From positions 1-18,381 of the forward strand of contig JBKPCR010000543.1 in the NCBI GenBank assembly GCA_046727435.1: a stretch of 18,381 bases of DNA, read 5' to 3'. The DNA is from CAVPRW01 sp046727435 [NCBI: bacterium] (GTDB taxonomy: Bacteria > Tectomicrobia > Entotheonellia > J063). Positions 1 through 6,213 of this stretch are shown here, one piece after another. The notes under the pieces were generated by a model, which was not told the DNA's origin, did not search any database, and saw only the letters and a program-made list of their open reading frames with translations. The stretch's first letter is position 1. Each line of letters opens with the position of its first letter. The translations under genes were made by a program, and so were the position numbers.

Positions 1-2
1 CC

Positions 3-140
3 GAGCAGTTGGCCCAACGACCACCACTCGTCCTGCGCTATAGCCGAGTGCTCTTGACGCAACACCTGAAGCGCCTGATGCATGACCTGCTGGGATACGG
101 GCTAGCGCTGGAAGGGCTGGGAGTCGCGGCTGAATCGTAA
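3..140 (+). CDS. C-terminal end of an enoyl-CoA hydratase/isomerase-like protein (partial)
   Basis: Frame 3 is open from the window edge to a TAA at 138-140 and gives 45 residues. The piece contains RPPLVLRYSR, then an amphipathic helix and GYGLALEG. This resembles the C-terminal helical region of crotonase-fold enoyl-CoA hydratases, where a 'PPLAxRxTK..L......GLALE' pattern is common. Family members hydrate 2-enoyl-CoA in fatty-acid or aromatic-acid breakdown. No catalytic residue lies in the visible part, so the assignment rests on this tail alone. The next gene starts 75 bases downstream on the same strand and could belong to the same catabolic cluster. The start is outside the window. Confidence 0.5.
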   Translation, partial: EQLAQRPPLVLRYSRVLLTQHLKRLMHDLLGYGLALEGLGVAAES

Positions 141-215
141 CGCCATCAGGAGCGTGTGATTGCCATTCTGGCAGGCTAGACCTGTCCGGACAACGTTTGT
201 CTCGGAGGTGTACTC

Positions 216-1421
216 ATGTTTCTCATGCGATTCACGGAACGCGCCTATGTCAATTACACGGAAGAAGATGTCAAAAACAGCTTCCGCAGCGCCGTGCGCT
301 TGACCTTTCCCAACAGTCACTTCGATCCACGCCTTGGGGCTGATCTGTATCACCAGTATCTGGATGAATACGAGTACGCCGAAGCGATGGGGTTTGATGG
401 GCTGATGCTCAACGAACATCATAACACCCCCACCTGCTTGGGGGCCGCCATGAACCTCGAGGCCGCCATCCTGGCCAGGACCACGAAGCAGGCCAAGATC
501 GTGCTGCTGGGCAACCCGCTGCCCATCTTCGACAACCCGGTGCGACTGGCTGAGGAATTGGCCGAGATCGACATGCTTTCCAGGGGTCGGCTGGTATCGG
601 GCTTCGTGCGCGGCACCGGGGTCGAGACCTGGGCTACCAACATCAATCCGGTTCATAACCGGGAGCGCTTTGAGGAAGCCCACGACCTCATTATCAAGAC
701 TTGGACGACGCCGGGGCCATTCCGCTGGGAAGGCAAACACTACCACTTCCGGGTGGTCAACCCGTTTGAGCTGCCGTTGCAAAAGCCGCATCCGCCGGTA
801 TGGATTCCCGGTACGGGAAGTCCAGAGACCCTAGTGTGGTGCGCCGAACGCCATTATCCCTACATCTACCTTGAGACCGACGTCGAAGCCACCCAGGACA
901 TGATCGCGGTGTATGCCGAGACAGCACGCGCGCACGGCTATGAGCCTGGCCCACAACACTTTGGGTACCTGGCGCGCATCCATGTCCAGGATACCGACGA
1001 CAAGGCCAGAGAGGTGGCGCGAGGCTACCTCGTGGGCAATGTGGGTGTCGGACGCATTCCCCTGCCGCCCGACTATATGAGCCCCCCTGGGTATAACAGC
1101 CGCGACGCTCGTTTCCGCAAGCTCAGCGAACGCATCCGTCGCGACCCGTTGCGGGGCGGTGGTGTCGACACGGCAACCTACGAAGCCATATTACAGGCCA
1201 ATCGCATCATTGCCGGCAGCCCCGACACCGTCATCGAAAAGCTGCGCACGGTATTATCGGCGGTGCGGCCGGGGATCCTCGGCGTGTGGACCAACGACGG
1301 CTCCATCAGCCACGAGGATAGCATGCGCTGCCTGACGTTGATGGGGCAGGAAGTCCTGCCTGCACTGCGGGACATCGCCAAAGACTTGGAGCTTACAGAC
1401 CCCTTCCAGACACCGCCTTAG
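216..1421 (+). CDS. LLM-class flavin-dependent oxidoreductase (luciferase-like monooxygenase)
   Basis: This intact 401-residue protein is about the usual length for bacterial luciferase-like flavin monooxygenases. These TIM-barrel enzymes use reduced FMN/F420-type cofactors to oxidise small organic substrates. Visible family marks are GFDGLMLNEHHN (about 59-70), the run after it that tracks strand 3 (IVLLGNPLPIFDNPVRLAEELAEIDMLS, about 95-122), SRGRLVSGFVRGTGVE (about 122-137) with its Gly-Arg, and KPHPPVWIPGTGSPET where the barrel closes. A Shine-Dalgarno GGAGGTG at 204-210 sits 5 bases before the ATG and fixes this start over the in-frame ATG at 225. It follows a crotonase-like tail on the same strand, which suggests a catabolic or secondary-metabolite context. 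The exact substrate cannot be read from sequence. Nothing looks damaged. Confidence 0.92.
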   Translation: MFLMRFTERAYVNYTEEDVKNSFRSAVRLTFPNSHFDPRLGADLYHQYLDEYEYAEAMGFDGLMLNEHHNTPTCLGAAMNLEAAILARTTKQAKIVLLGNPLPIFDNPVRLAEELAEIDMLSRGRLVSGFVRGTGVETWATNINPVHNRERFEEAHDLIIKTWTTPGPFRWEGKHYHFRVVNPFELPLQKPHPPVWIPGTGSPETLVWCAERHYPYIYLETDVEATQDMIAVYAETARAHGYEPGPQHFGYLARIHVQDTDDKAREVARGYLVGNVGVGRIPLPPDYMSPPGYNSRDARFRKLSERIRRDPLRGGGVDTATYEAILQANRIIAGSPDTVIEKLRTVLSAVRPGILGVWTNDGSISHEDSMRCLTLMGQEVLPALRDIAKDLELTDPFQTPP

Positions 1422-1436
1422 AGGAAGGGAGCACGA

Positions 1437-1503
1437 GAGCCACATGAGCCGATGAGAGCGGGCACGATCATTTCCATTTGTCGTCATCGGAGACATATGG
1501 CTC
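1437..1503. repeat. Imperfect long hairpin between convergent genes
   Basis: The heptamer CCGATGA (1449-1455) is inverted as TCATCGG (1484-1490). Outside it, GAGCCACAT (1437-1445) is inverted as ATATGGCTC (1495-1503) with one mismatch. The structure lies between the end of the + strand oxidoreductase and the end of the - strand small membrane protein, where a bidirectional terminator could sit. There is no T-run, so a transcript-end or stability role is inference only. Confidence 0.3.
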
Positions 1504-1522
1504 CAGCATTGGGTCTTCGTGG

Positions 1523-1717
1523 CTAGGACGGACGCCGCGGCCAGAAGAAAAACGCCACCAGCGCTGCAAGCACCCCCACGACCGTTATGGTGCCGATGAG
1601 ATCCCCGAGCGTCCATTGGCCACGATAAGCGGTGCTGCGTGCAGCCCATGCTACTCGTGTCAAGAGCAGCGGGCTCCCAAGAGCCCATAGCCGATGGATT
1701 GCAGGATAACGAGGCAT
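1523..1717 (-). CDS. Small single-pass membrane protein, unknown function
   Basis: This 64-residue protein has one clear hydrophobic helix (IGTITVVGVLAALVAFFFW, about residues 41-59) followed by a short basic tail, RRPS. The N-terminal 35 residues are moderately basic with a second weakly hydrophobic patch. The start is supported by a strong Shine-Dalgarno: on the minus strand AGGAGG stands 7 bases before the ATG. The gene converges on the flavin oxidoreductase. I do not recognise a family. A short ORF in GC-rich DNA could be fortuitous, but the good ribosome site and the compact hydrophobic segment favour a real gene. Confidence 0.5.
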   Translation of the reverse strand: MPRYPAIHRLWALGSPLLLTRVAWAARSTAYRGQWTLGDLIGTITVVGVLAALVAFFFWPRRPS

Positions 1718-1886
1718 CGTCCACCCTCCTATGAGGCACGTTTTTTCTCTGCAAGCATACGCACCTCGCGCATCCGGATTCTACCCGACCATGGTTGGAA
1801 GCACAACCGTGGATAGACTAACTCCGTCTGACGCTGGGCGGGGTGCAAATCGCGCTAGTGCCCGCGTATGTGAGTACAATCTAAAT

Positions 1887-2105
1887 GTGTTCCTGGAGGG
1901 CCAAAACGTCCAGGACCACGTCTTGACCCCCGAAGCGTTTCAGCGTATGGTGGATACCTCGCCTGACCACCTGAAGCTGGTAGTCCAGTGTGCATATTAC
2001 ACGGCTGTGCGCAAAGGAGAAATTTTGGGGCCTACATGAAATTGGGTAGACCCCGAAGGCAGGGTCATTCGGTTACAAGAGGTGGATGCCAATACGACGG
2101 ATATA
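1887..2105 (+). pseudogene. Remnant of a phage-type tyrosine integrase
   Basis: The frame encodes FLEGQNVQDHVLTPEAFQ, then DHLKLVVQCAYYTAVRKGEILGPT, a TGA at 2037-2039, then NWVDPEGRVIRLQEVDANTT. This matches the start of the tyrosine-recombinase catalytic domain. The stretch 'AYYTAVRKGEILG' carries the first catalytic Arg (box I), and 'W-x-x-V-D-x-x-x-x-x-I-R-L' is the strand pair that follows it. Tryptophan is the usual residue where the TGA stands. The His-x-x-Arg and Tyr boxes are missing, because the reading frame runs straight into a tRNA-Leu fragment at 2108. The N-terminal core-binding domain is not recognisable either. It is therefore a dead fragment, probably of an integrase older than, or rearranged from, the element to its right. 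Confidence 0.75.
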
Positions 2106-2107
2106 TT

Positions 2108-2148
2108 GCCGGGGTGGCGGAATGGGTAGACGCACAGGACTTAAAATC
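2108..2148 (+). tRNA. 5' half of a tRNA-Leu(UAA) gene, truncated in the anticodon stem
   Basis: The sequence follows tRNA-Leu exactly from base 1: acceptor strand GCCGGGG (2108-2114), TG, the D-arm GCGGAATGGGTAGACGC, A, anticodon 5' stem CAGGA (2135-2139), then loop CTTAAAA with anticodon TAA (2142-2144). After the two bases TC the match stops. The anticodon 3' strand, variable arm, T-arm and acceptor 3' strand are absent, and no CCCCGGC partner lies downstream. It cannot be a working tRNA. Its break in the anticodon region, next to an integrase remnant, is what an integration or excision scar at a tRNA gene looks like. Confidence 0.8.
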
Positions 2149-2154
2149 GGTGCG

Positions 2155-2199
2155 AAGGGGATTCGGCAAACGCAGGTCAGACGCCGAATCCCTTTTTTT
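2155..2199 (+). terminator. Strong rho-independent terminator
   Basis: A perfect 10-bp stem, GGGATTCGGC (2158-2167) with GCCGAATCCC (2183-2192), is followed directly by seven T (2193-2199). The stem can extend outward because AAG before it pairs with the first Ts. The loop is 15 bases. It immediately follows the tRNA-Leu fragment, so it may be the original tRNA terminator left after loss of the 3' half, or an element-borne terminator. Confidence 0.75.
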
Positions 2200-2388
2200 G
2201 TCTGGCTTTTCCCGTGTTCAACGGTTTATATTGAAGTGTGCCAATATGTGGGAATGTATACGTCTGATAGACACCTCTATGGACACCAACTTTCCAGCTG
2301 CATCTCTCGCCTGTCAAAAGTTGGAGCAGCCTCAGAACGGTCGACGGCGTATCGGTCTTCGCTCGATCTTCCGTACGGAGTTGCCTAG

Positions 2389-3273
2389 ATGCTACAGGAT
2401 AGTCATTCCCATCCCTCACCGCCATGGGAGCTGCCAGTCGACCCTGAAGCATTGGTAGACCTGCTCTTCCAACATTATCACCCCACCGAGCCCAGGGAGC
2501 CCATGGATGATCCGTTCCTCCAGCAGATTGAGCAACATTACAACCTCAAAATGCCGTGCATATGGGCAGAGCAGGCCAAGCGATGGCCTCCGGCGTTGCG
2601 GTTTAACATCCTCGTCGAGGTGGCCGTCATCAAACGTGACTGCCAACCACTATTGAACCTGGGAGCGGACCCCAACGTTGTCGTGCAGGTGGTTTTCGCC
2701 TTGAGAAGTGATCCATTTTGGCGGTATGCCTCAACCCTGCTGCGGTCTGTCACTCCGGACCATTGGGTGAAGACATCGGTGGAGATTCGAAAGCTGGCGT
2801 CCATGAGACGCGAGCTTGCGGGATGGACCAATAATCCTATTTTCCCCGAGCTTTCCCCTGACGCGCAAGCCTGCATTCGGCGAGCGCTCGCCGACGCTGC
2901 AACTCAGCACGAAAGCCTCAGTATGCCTCTCAAAGAGCTCCGGCGACGGGCTGAAACAGAAGATCCCTTGCTTCCCTTCCTGGAGCGAAGTCAATCGACC
3001 GGACGTGGCCGGGGGCGGCCCTCCCAGGCCAGTGCAACCCTAATCATGGTCCTGCTGACCGATCATCTGCGCGTCCAGACCAAACATCCCCACTACAGGG
3101 AAGTCGGTCAGGTGGCTGAGAAGCTCTTCCCTGGGTGCTTCACAAAACGTATCCGAACACACCCTACCAAGCTCTGGCACGCAGTGCAGGACCGCTGCAA
3201 GAAGTTCAAAAAGAAGCTAGGCGCTCATATGCAGGTTCTGCAAGCAGTCATTTTCACCAATCCCACCCTGTAG
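2389..3273 (+). CDS. Hypothetical protein, possibly element-encoded
   Basis: This 294-residue soluble protein has no signal peptide or membrane segment. The middle (about 60-200) is predicted mostly helical. A Gly/Arg-rich hinge (about 203-209, TGRGRGRPSQ) separates it from a C-terminal segment with basic stretches (KLWHAVQDRCKKFKKKLG), suggesting nucleic-acid contact. GGAG at 2376-2379 stands 9 bases before the ATG and supports this start. It lies just inside the tRNA-side end of the element, ahead of the regulatory genes. I do not recognise a family; a DNA-binding or element-maintenance role is inference from the basic tail and position only. Confidence 0.6.
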   Translation: MLQDSHSHPSPPWELPVDPEALVDLLFQHYHPTEPREPMDDPFLQQIEQHYNLKMPCIWAEQAKRWPPALRFNILVEVAVIKRDCQPLLNLGADPNVVVQVVFALRSDPFWRYASTLLRSVTPDHWVKTSVEIRKLASMRRELAGWTNNPIFPELSPDAQACIRRALADAATQHESLSMPLKELRRRAETEDPLLPFLERSQSTGRGRGRPSQASATLIMVLLTDHLRVQTKHPHYREVGQVAEKLFPGCFTKRIRTHPTKLWHAVQDRCKKFKKKLGAHMQVLQAVIFTNPTL

Positions 3274-3478
3274 TTCCCTCTCAGCACTCGTCTTCCCCAT
3301 TACCAGTCATTAGCGCTTTGATTAACCCCGAATCGATTGTCCCTTCTTCTTCAAGCTCTCATTTTTTGTGGGGATAAATTCCCCCGGTCATTTTATCCTC
3401 TCCTGCTCGACCCCCCTGGGATATGTACCTTTCTTACTGTCGATACCAATAAAGACTTTCCAGCATTGAGGAGAAGTC

Positions 3479-3676
3479 ATGGAAGAGATGACTGGTACCA
3501 AAGTGTACTTACCCCAATCGTTGAAGCGCCGGGCTTTTGCGGCCTTTGCGTTGACTGGCACCAATTTCAGCCGATGGAGCCGCGAGCACCTGGCACGTTG
3601 GCTGCGAGAGGTTGGTGAAGCACATCCCATGACAGAGCAGCATCAGTCTGAGGACAACAAGTTAGGGAGCAAGTGA
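3479..3676 (+). CDS. Small ribbon-helix-helix-like DNA-binding protein
   Basis: The 65-residue protein begins TKVYLPQSLKRRAFAAFALTGTNFSRWSREHLARWLRE. This has the ribbon-helix-helix layout: a short strand with alternating residues (KVYLP), helix 1 (SLKRRAFAAFAL), a Gly-containing turn (TGTNFS) and helix 2 (RWSREHLARWLRE). Such proteins act as dimeric repressors, antitoxins or copy-number regulators on mobile elements. GAGGAGAAG just upstream of the ATG gives a strong ribosome site. The stop (3674-3676) overlaps the next ATG by one base (TGATG), so it is probably co-translated with the excisionase-like gene. The 205 bases upstream hold no gene; they include a 7-bp inverted repeat, GGATAAA/TTTATCC, near 3373-3405. 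The acidic C-terminal tail is probably disordered. Confidence 0.65.
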   Translation: MEEMTGTKVYLPQSLKRRAFAAFALTGTNFSRWSREHLARWLREVGEAHPMTEQHQSEDNKLGSK

Positions 3677-3960
3677 TGACCCAGCGATCACGACAGAAGA
3701 TGCAGCAAATTCTTAAGGCCAAGCGCACCAGCGAAGCGAATCGATCGTACCTCGGCGACGACGTGCAGCCGCTGTTGAGCGTCCCCGAGGGAGCAAAAAT
3801 CCTCGGCGTGAGCGTCCCGACCCTTCGTCAGTAGCTCTCGCAACGCCGCATCGCCATGATCAAAGTCGGAAGACTCACCAAACTGACCATGAAAGATATT
3901 TTCGAGTTCATTGAGCGCAACCGGAAGGAAGCGGTCAGCTTTGATGGTGAACGACCCTGA
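3676..3960 (+). pseudogene. Excisionase/MerR-type helix-turn-helix protein with an in-frame TAG at a Trp position
   Basis: The frame is 94 codons long, with a TAG at codon 53 (3832-3834). Before it, LLSVPEGAKILGVSVPTLRQ is the typical first half of the excisionase-family (HTH_17) winged helix. After it, LSQRRIAMIKVGRLTKLTMKDIFEFIERN is the matching second half (wing and final helix). Family members nearly always have Trp or a similar aromatic residue directly after 'TLRR/RQ', so TGG>TAG is the simplest history. Apart from this codon the domain is complete. Excisionases bend DNA to steer integrase toward excision. The start overlaps the upstream gene (TGATG) and the natural stop overlaps the next gene's ATG at 3960. 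It is either dead or depends on readthrough. Confidence 0.78.
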
Positions 3961-4196
3961 TGCGGGCAACGGCCAATGCAGAACCCGCACCCCCAGCGGC
4001 CAGTCTGGGGGCACATCATTTGGCGAGCACAGCCAAGAAATCACTGGAGGTTCCCTTGAGTATTTCATCATATCCACCCGGCTACGACACTCTCGATCCA
4101 CACAGGCAGATGAACCGTCACGACTGGCGCACCCTTGCCTTTGCGGCAAACGTGACCAGCCTCACCGGCCTGCATTGTGTGTTTGGAATGAATTAA
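3960..4196 (+). CDS. Hypothetical 78-residue protein coupled to the excisionase-like gene
   Basis: The ATG at 3960 shares its A with the stop of the excisionase frame (TGATG), the same arrangement as at the previous junction in this operon. The protein is Ala/Pro-rich at the N-terminus and has a short hydrophobic end. I see no recognisable domain. The case for a real gene is the coupled start and the conserved strand. Against it are the weak domain content and the competing frame at 3911-4216. About 160 bases follow with no gene before the primase ribosome site. Confidence 0.4.
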   Translation: MRATANAEPAPPAASLGAHHLASTAKKSLEVPLSISSYPPGYDTLDPHRQMNRHDWRTLAFAANVTSLTGLHCVFGMN

Positions 4197-4353
4197 AGCT
4201 TTGCTCAGTGGGTTAGTTGCGGATGGCTCTTGGAAACATCCAGGATCGATCGCTGGTGGTGGCCCCATCGTAGTGAGTTGCTATCTAATGACTGGCATGA
4301 CCCTGGAGCTCAATGTCCATGGTCTCGCCAGCTACGTAGTAGGGAGGTTCACC

Positions 4354-5031
4354 ATGCGACCGATTGAACAGGTCCTCGGCAAGCTAGACCAGGTCAAGCG
4401 CAGCGGCAGGGGCTCGACCGCACAGTGTCCTGCACACGAGGATCAGGAGAACAGTCTCAGCCTTAGAGAGGGTGACAATGGCATTGTCCTGATCAAATGT
4501 TTTGCGGGATGTAACGTGAACGCGATCGTGGAAACGCTGGGCTTGACGATGCCGGATCTCTTTCTTCTGAATGATCGGCAGATCTCTCCGCGGAACCTCA
4601 CCCTGGAAGCCCTCGCTGCCGATAAGGCGCTACCCGTAGAATTTCTACGATCCCTAGGTGTTGAGCAGAGGGCTGGTGGTGTCAAAATCACCTATCAACT
4701 GCTGGACGGCACCCTGGCCCCTCGGCAACGGTGGCGAACCGCTAAGGTTGCCAAACAGGGCTCGTCCTGGCTCAAGGGAGAAGGGTCGCTGGTCCCCTAT
4801 GGATTGTGACGATTAGAAGAGGCCCGTCAGGCAGGCTATGTCATCCTGGTTGAGGGGGAAAGCGATGCCTGGACACTCTGGTATCACCACTTCCCCGTAA
4901 TCGATGTCTGTTTTGAACAAATCAAAGTCAAGGAATGTCTTGCCGACGAGTCGATGGACGGTGAAGTCTCGGCCTCGTCCATCTCGCGCTTGCTGCCAAT
5001 GCTGCCGTCCTCGTCCGCCGGAGTGCGATAG
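4354..5031 (+). pseudogene. Phage/plasmid-type DNA primase (CHC2 zinc finger + Toprim), interrupted and truncated
   Basis: The start at 4354 has GGGAGG six bases upstream. Residues 25-53 form a CHC2-type zinc site (CPAH...KCFAGC: C25, H28, C49, C53), as in element primases that read short DNA templates. The frame continues to LVPYGL, meets TGA at 4807-4809 (codon 152), then resumes RLEEARQAGYVILVEGESDAWTLWYHHFPVI. The VEGESDAWTLW part is the first Toprim motif with its catalytic Glu, and YGLWRL is the common form at the stop, so Trp>TGA is likely. Similarity ends near 4898. Beyond this the frame is unrelated sequence to 5031, and the Toprim DxD motif and C-terminal domain are missing. Two separate lesions mean this copy cannot make a complete primase. 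Confidence 0.8.
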
Positions 5032-5107
5032 GCGTGGCGTCGGTCGCGGAACCTGCTTGTCGGCAACGCTGGATGTATAACGCCCAGAAATCCATCGATG
5101 AAGATCC

Positions 5108-5136
5108 TTCCACATACGACCATGACTCTGTATAGT
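5108..5136 (+). promoter_or_regulatory. Candidate sigma-70 promoter for the small membrane-protein operon
   Basis: TATAGT (5131-5136) is one base from the -10 consensus and lies 17 bases after a weak -35-like TTCCAC (5108-5113). It is the best -10 match between the primase remnant and the gene at 5217. The weak -35 suggests that an activator may be needed, and the adjacent repeated CGGTACAG boxes could bind one. The call is by eye. Confidence 0.3.
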
Positions 5137-5156
5137 ACCAAATTAACTCTGTTTTT

Positions 5157-5174
5157 CGGTACAGAACGGTACAG
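5157..5174 (+). repeat. Tandem CGGTACAG boxes, operator-like
   Basis: CGGTACAG occurs at 5157-5164 and again at 5167-5174, a 10-bp period that places both copies on one face of the helix. A further GTACC (inverted sense) lies at about 5135-5139 within the candidate promoter. Two phased copies just upstream of a coupled operon are typical of a regulator binding site. No regulator can be assigned; the RHH and excisionase-type proteins upstream are the obvious candidates. Confidence 0.4.
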
Positions 5175-5216
5175 CATGGATGAACAATGCTCCTGGACCC
5201 ATAAGGAGATCCCCTG

Positions 5217-5429
5217 ATGGAATGCACCGACATCTTCTGGCACCAGTTCTACAAAGGCGCGGCTATCACGCTGGGTGTATTGCTGCCCCTGATCCTGGGC
5301 TTTGGCGCCCTGATGCTGACCAGCTTCCGGCTGCAGCACCGCCACGAGGAGGCGATGCAGGAGGCCAGGATGCGCGAGTCCCAGGTCCGAGACTCGCACT
5401 ACCGGGTGATCCAGGGTGGTCAAGGGTGA
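5217..5429 (+). CDS. Small membrane protein (gene 1 of a three-gene set)
   Basis: The 70-residue protein has one N-proximal membrane helix (AAITLGVLLPLILGFGALML, about residues 15-34) followed by a charged amphipathic tail (LQHRHEEAMQEARMRESQVRD) that would lie in the cytoplasm as a coiled coil. AAGGAG stands about 8 bases before the ATG. The next gene starts 6 bases after the stop, so the two are co-transcribed. Membrane anchor plus coiled coil is also the layout of the next two genes. Holin, conjugation and anti-phage roles are all possible; none is supported by a recognisable motif. Confidence 0.6.
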   Translation: MECTDIFWHQFYKGAAITLGVLLPLILGFGALMLTSFRLQHRHEEAMQEARMRESQVRDSHYRVIQGGQG

Positions 5430-5434
5430 CGGCC

Positions 5435-5767
5435 ATGTCTGACGACTGGCGGGTGTTCTTGAACTCCCCGTTGGGGGCCGTCGTAGGATTCGCCGCCGGG
5501 TCATTGGTGGTGTACGCCGTAGTCATCCCACTGTGGTGGTGGCTGGACCGCCGGGAGCGGCGGCGCTGGCAGCAGCAGGAAGCCGAGCGCCAGCGGCAAT
5601 GGGCGCTCCAGCGCCAGCTCTGCGAGCTGGAAGACCAGATCCGCGAGGAGCGCTTGCCGCAGGCGGACCGGGAGTGGCGGCAGCGATATCGCGAGGCGCA
5701 GGCGGAGGTGACGCGAGAGGCCCGCAGGCGTTTGGGGTTGCCGGACGAGGAGGAGAGGCATCAATGA
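5435..5767 (+). CDS. Membrane-anchored coiled-coil protein (gene 2 of the set)
   Basis: This 110-residue protein has a membrane helix at about residues 16-36 (VGFAAGSLVVYAVVIPLWWWL), followed directly by an arginine cluster (DRRERRRW) that fixes the C-terminus inside, then a long charged coiled coil rich in Gln, Glu and Arg. It ends EARRRLGLPDEEE, a motif shared with the next gene. The start is weakly supported by AAGGG 10 bases upstream. Its last codons overlap the next ATG (ATGA at 5764-5767), so the two proteins are translated together. Its intact QWALQRQL segment identifies the residue lost to a stop in its neighbour. I do not recognise a family. Confidence 0.65.
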   Translation: MSDDWRVFLNSPLGAVVGFAAGSLVVYAVVIPLWWWLDRRERRRWQQQEAERQRQWALQRQLCELEDQIREERLPQADREWRQRYREAQAEVTREARRRLGLPDEEERHQ

Positions 5768-6213
5768 GGGAGCGGTGGCCGTGGCAATGGTCGATGGCAG
5801 GGCTGCTGGCCCTGCTGGTGTTCGGCATGCTTGCGTCGTTAGGCTTGTGGCTCCCCGGCCTGTTCATGCGTCTCTTCGGCGAGGTGCCTGACCTCGCCCA
5901 GGCGCCACCGGCCATGATCATGCTGTTGGGAGGCTATGTGTTGCTGTCGTTCATCGGTGGCATCCTCATCGCCGACCGCGTCAGCGAGGGACAGCTCGCC
6001 CGATGGCGGGCGCGCTGGGCATACGAAGCGGAGGTGCGTCGGCGCCAGTAGGCGCTGCAGGAGCAGCTCCGCGAGATGGAGGAGCAGATCCGGCTGGAGC
6101 GGCTGCCCGAGAGGGAGCGGGAGTGGCACCGGCAGTACCAGGAGCGCCAGCGGGAGATCCAGCGCGAGGCCCGCCGCCGGCTGGGGTTGCCCGAGGAGGA
6201 GCCCTACCGCTGA
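5764..6213 (+). pseudogene. Two-pass membrane/coiled-coil paralogue with an in-frame TAG at a Trp position (gene 3 of the set)
   Basis: Residues about 11-34 and 50-70 form two hydrophobic helices (MAGLLALLVFGMLASLGLWL; MIMLLGGYVLLSFIGGILIA). They are followed by an Arg-rich coiled coil that reaches RRRQ, a TAG at 6049-6051 (codon 96), then ALQEQLREMEEQIRLERLP and EARRRLGLPEEE to a TGA at 6211-6213. The upstream paralogue reads QRQ-W-ALQRQL at the same place, so the stop sits exactly on a tryptophan codon (TGG>TAG). The remaining 53 codons after it are clean and still align. The protein would lose most of its cytoplasmic coiled coil unless the stop is read through. Its start overlaps gene 2 by ATGA. 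Confidence 0.75.

Noticed and set aside
102-791. Long minus-strand frame opposite the flavin oxidoreductase
   Set aside because: It is antisense to a clear, well-supported gene, has no domain and no ribosome site.
2108-2199. A complete but unusual tRNA-Leu including the hairpin
   Set aside because: The anticodon stem cannot close (TCGGT in place of TCCTG), there is no T-arm, and no acceptor partner for GCCGGGG. The hairpin with seven T is an ordinary terminator.
4813-5115. Minus-strand frame with RLVGKTFLDFDLFKTDIDYGEVV, slightly reminiscent of AbiEii-type nucleotidyltransferases
   Set aside because: Half of it is antisense to the Toprim motif of the primase, and the remaining match is too short and lacks the key motifs. 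I do not call a toxin from it.
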